Assembly: GCA_021776755.1 (NCBI GenBank)
Contig: JAJFFI010000515.1
Coordinates: forward strand, 1 to 7,982
Length of the DNA: 7,982 nucleotides
Source: Alphaproteobacteria bacterium
Lineage (GTDB): Bacteria > Pseudomonadota > Alphaproteobacteria > JAJFFI01
Reading direction: 5' to 3'
Shown: positions 5,969-7,982 of the stretch, piece by piece
Layout of the letters: each line of letters begins with the position of its first letter
Position numbering within the stretch: the first letter of the stretch is position 1
Translations under genes and position numbers: made by a program
The notes under the pieces: generated by a model
What the model saw: only the letters and a program-made list of their open reading frames with translations
The model's database searches: none
What the model was told of the DNA's origin: nothing

Positions 5969-6667
5969 ATGTCTTTCACACTCCACCGCCTCCGGTTCCT
6001 GCGCCTCGGCCAGGCATGGCTCACGCTGTGCGGGGGGCTGCTGCTCGCAACCTTCGCAGCAATGCTGCTGACCGCGACCGCCCACGCCCAGTCGACCACT
6101 CCGACCACGGCGGGCGAGGAACAGACCAACGCGACCATCCAGGCGGTGTCCTATGCGCCGCTCCTGAAGGGCGCGACCGTGGTGCCGGAGGCCGCGATCT
6201 CCTCGGCGCTGAACGAGGACATCATCGCGCGGATCGAGCAGGCGCTGCAGGCGCGCGGCTTCAAGATTGCCGATGACGGGCTCTACGTCGTGCAGTTCGA
6301 CTACACCGACGCCGGCTACGAAAAGCGCAAGAAAGCCTACACGGAGGGCGACAAGGCGAGCACCGATATCAAGATCGGCATTGCGGACGGCAAGGTCAAG
6401 AGTGCTGAAACCGGCGTAAAGCTGCCGGTCCAGGACGGCAAGATCGGCAAGCCCGACAGCCGCATTCCGGTCGCCAGCAAATCGCTGAACCGCCTCCACA
6501 TCGTGATCGCCAAGGCTGGCGGCGCGAAGATGTGGGAGGGTTCGATCGAGGGCTATTTCGCCGGCGGGCACCGGCCGGTGGCCGAGGCCATGGTCGAGGC
6601 CCTGGTCCAGCAGATCGGCATCACGGTCGAGAAAACCGGCTACCAGCTCGAGGGCCTTCCGGAATAG
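5969..6667 (+). CDS. Exported protein of unknown function, paralog B (W-E-G-S-I-E-G family)
   Basis: The product is 232 aa. ATG at 5969 follows GGGGAG at 5953-5958 with a 10-nt spacer; an in-frame TTG 18 nt upstream lacks such a site. Residues 1-40 form a long signal peptide (basic 7-12, hydrophobic 17-35, A-H-A|Q cleavage). The mature protein matches paralog A in order: A-V-S-Y-A-P (59-64), A-R-G-F-K-I-A-D (95-102), V-V-Q-F-D-Y (107-112), R-L-H-I-V-I-A (175-181), W-E-G-S-I-E-G (189-195) and A-E-A-M-V-E-A-L-V (205-213) then I-G-I-T-V. It differs by a longer Lys/Gly/Asp-rich insert (~116-172) in place of the R/Q-rich segment in A. No lipobox Cys or catalytic motif is visible. A structural or binding role in the periplasm is possible; the family is not recognised, and a DUF4136-like relation is only a guess. 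Confidence 0.87.
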   Translation: MSFTLHRLRFLRLGQAWLTLCGGLLLATFAAMLLTATAHAQSTTPTTAGEEQTNATIQAVSYAPLLKGATVVPEAAISSALNEDIIARIEQALQARGFKIADDGLYVVQFDYTDAGYEKRKKAYTEGDKASTDIKIGIADGKVKSAETGVKLPVQDGKIGKPDSRIPVASKSLNRLHIVIAKAGGAKMWEGSIEGYFAGGHRPVAEAMVEALVQQIGITVEKTGYQLEGLPE

Positions 6668-6761
6668 CCGCGGCATCCCGTCCGGCAGCAGTCACAACAA
6701 GCCTCATTCCTGCACAATCCGGCCCCGCAAGGCGCCACATTGCCCGGCGAGTTTCGGGGTC

Positions 6762-7598
6762 ATGGCACGGAGCATGAAGAAAATTCTGACATTCATCGTG
6801 ATCTTTCTCGTGGCCAGCCTGGTTGGCCCCGCAGCGGTGCTGCTCTCGGGCGACCTTGAGCTCAAGCGCCACTGGCGCGATGCCGCCGGCGGCAGTTCGC
6901 ACCAGGCCCCGGATCCGGCAGTGACCCGCGAGGCGGTCGTGCAGGTCTATGCCGCGCGCGCCTACAACTGGCGCGGCGCCTTTGGTGTGCACCCCTGGAT
7001 TGCGGTCAAGCCCGGGGGCGCGCGCGAATACACTGTCTATGAGGTCATCGGCTGGCGCGTCCGCCACGGCGGCGGCAACGCGATCGGCATCACCAACCGC
7101 CCGCCCGACGGCCACTGGTACGGCAACACCCCGGAACTGTTGCTCGATATCCGGGGGACGCAGGCCGAGGCCGCCATCCCGAAAATCCGCAAGGCCGTGA
7201 AGGACTATCCCTACAAGTGCGTCTACCGGGTCTGGCCGGGGCCGAACAGCAACACGTTTGTCGCGCACGTTGCCCGCCAGGTGCCCGAGCTTGCGCTCGA
7301 CCTGCCCGCGACCGCCGTCGGCAAGGACTTCATCCCGGGCGGCGTGTTTGCCGCCACCCCGAGCGGCACCGGCTGGCAGGTCTCGCTCTATGGTCTGGTG
7401 GGGGTGCTCGCCGGCGTCGAGGAAGGCGTCGAAGTGAGCCTGCTCGCGATGACCTTCGGCATCGACCCGGGCGACCTCTCGCTCAAGATGCCCGGCTGGG
7501 GCCGCATCCGCCTCCGTGCGAAGACTGCTGCGCCCCCGGCAACGCTCGCAAAGGCGGCGCCCGCCGCTCCACCTGCCGCCAAAAGCACGGCGCAGTAG
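6762..7598 (+). CDS. DUF3750 family membrane-anchored protein
   Basis: The product is 278 aa. The N-terminus (K6-K7, then hydrophobic 8-29) is an uncleaved anchor or signal sequence, placing the domain in the periplasm. The body fits DUF3750 as I know it: V-Q-V-Y-A-A-R-A-Y-N-W-R-G (60-72), H-P-W-I-A-V-K-P (77-84), Y-E-V-I-G-W-R-V (93-100), L-L-L-D-I-R-G (126-132), Y-R-V-W-P-G-P-N-S-N-T-F (155-166) and P-S-G-T-G-W-Q-V-S-L (200-209). Conserved His77 and the P-N-S-N-T-F loop suggest an active or binding site, but no reaction is established that I know of. A low-complexity Ala/Pro/Lys tail (254-278) follows the domain. The start at 6762 has only a weak G-rich site; ATG 6774 is an alternative whose GGAG lies too close. 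It is 94 bp after paralog B and may share its transcript. Confidence 0.88.
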   Translation: MARSMKKILTFIVIFLVASLVGPAAVLLSGDLELKRHWRDAAGGSSHQAPDPAVTREAVVQVYAARAYNWRGAFGVHPWIAVKPGGAREYTVYEVIGWRVRHGGGNAIGITNRPPDGHWYGNTPELLLDIRGTQAEAAIPKIRKAVKDYPYKCVYRVWPGPNSNTFVAHVARQVPELALDLPATAVGKDFIPGGVFAATPSGTGWQVSLYGLVGVLAGVEEGVEVSLLAMTFGIDPGDLSLKMPGWGRIRLRAKTAAPPATLAKAAPAAPPAAKSTAQ

Positions 7599-7606
7599 GG
7601 CCGGCT

Positions 7607-7982
7607 TCAGGCGCGGATTTTCGTTTTCGGAAACGGGGTGACGTTGCTGCCTGCGCTGCCGTTGGCGACGGCATCCACCGCTGACGGATTGCCGCCGGTT
7701 TCGACCCCGGCCAGCACGTCAGCGCGCGGCCCGCGCCAGCCCAACCGGTTGAACATGTCCTCGAGCACGGCCGCCCCTTCGTCGACCGCCTCTTCCATGA
7801 TCGACACCTGGGTCGGGATGGTGAGCGCGATATCGCCCTCGCACATGCCGTAGTGGCAGCTTTCCGTGCCGTCGAAATGGCCGACGATGCGGCGCATCCG
7901 CAGATTGTCGACCAGGCACACCGTGTGCACCGTCTCGATGCCGCGGTTGCGCGCGGCCAGCAGCATCCGGCGCACCAGCTCG
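7607..7982 (-). CDS. GNAT-like N-acetyltransferase, C-terminal part (5' end outside window)
   Basis: The frame runs from the window edge to TGA at 7609-7607, giving 125 residues. The visible start E-L-V-R-R-M-L-L-A-A-R-N-R-G-I-E-T-V followed by C-L-V-D-N-L-R-M-R-R-I-V matches the end of a GNAT fold: helix alpha3, strand beta6 and the N-x-x-M/A-x-x-L/I helix that packs near acetyl-CoA. Such enzymes acetylate amines of proteins or small molecules. The acetyl-CoA pyrophosphate loop (Q/R-x-x-G-x-G/A) would be just upstream and is not visible. The last ~80 residues run past the fold with an acidic helix (M-E-E-A-V-D-E-G-A-A-V-L-E-D-M) and a polar tail, an uncommon extension. Only 8 bp separate its stop from that of the DUF3750 gene. 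Confidence 0.65.
   Translation of the reverse strand, partial: ELVRRMLLAARNRGIETVHTVCLVDNLRMRRIVGHFDGTESCHYGMCEGDIALTIPTQVSIMEEAVDEGAAVLEDMFNRLGWRGPRADVLAGVETGGNPSAVDAVANGSAGSNVTPFPKTKIRA

Noticed and set aside
5813..6676. 287-residue open frame on the - strand opposite exported paralog B and the 34-bp repeats
   Set aside because: It runs through the tandem repeats and the antisense of a protein with a clear signal peptide and ribosome site; the translation looks like shadow sequence.
7599..7640. Hairpin CGTTT-TCGG-AAACG near the convergent stops as a terminator
   Set aside because: The stem is only 5 bp and lies inside the acetyltransferase coding region without a following T-run on either strand in the right place.

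Overview
This is a GC-rich window with strong G/C at third codon positions, tightly spaced genes and frequent Shine-Dalgarno-type start sites. The protein families (C45 acyltransferase/hydrolase, DadA-like FAD dehydrogenase, DmdA/GcvT-type demethylase, YjbR, DUF3750) and a repeat carrying the hairpin ATTCCCGC-GAAG-GCGGGAAT suggest an alphaproteobacterium. That placement is inference; no rRNA, tRNA or taxon marker is present. No CRISPR array, intact transposase gene or phage gene is visible.

Layout. (1) 1-567, + strand: the 3' part of a C45-type (choloylglycine hydrolase / isopenicillin-N acyltransferase-like) enzyme. (2) 592-1857, - strand: a DadA-like FAD-dependent amine or amino-acid dehydrogenase, transcribed divergently from (3) 1971-2900, + strand: a homocysteine S-methyltransferase-family protein whose usual first zinc-ligand Cys appears to be His. 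(4) 2951-3097: a 147-bp non-coding element bounded by perfect 26-bp inverted repeats, each arm itself a hairpin. (5) 4593-3117, - strand: a two-gene unit, a 368-aa DmdA-like tetrahydrofolate-dependent demethylase followed 7 bp later by a 120-aa MmcQ/YjbR protein. (6) 4832-5002, + strand: a 56-aa single-pass membrane peptide. (7) 5160-5783 and 5969-6667, + strand: two secreted proteins of 207 and 232 aa that are diverged tandem paralogs sharing a W-E-G-S-I-E-G motif. Between them lie three near-identical 34-bp repeats, each with a GTGAC-N12-GTCAC dyad, just upstream of the second gene. (8) 6762-7598, + strand: a membrane-anchored DUF3750 protein. (9) 7982-7607, - strand: the C-terminal part of a GNAT-like acetyltransferase, converging on DUF3750 with 8 bp between the stop codons.

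How the genes may work together. The left half is consistent with catabolism of methylated or aminated small molecules: a demethylase giving methyl-THF, a methyltransferase of the homocysteine/betaine type and a flavin amine dehydrogenase. They are neighbours on mixed strands, so this is association by proximity and not one operon. The right half looks like a cell-envelope block: a small membrane peptide, two exported paralogs and a membrane-anchored DUF3750 protein. The least explained features are the exported pair with the 34-bp repeat array between its members, and the Cys-to-His change in the methyltransferase.
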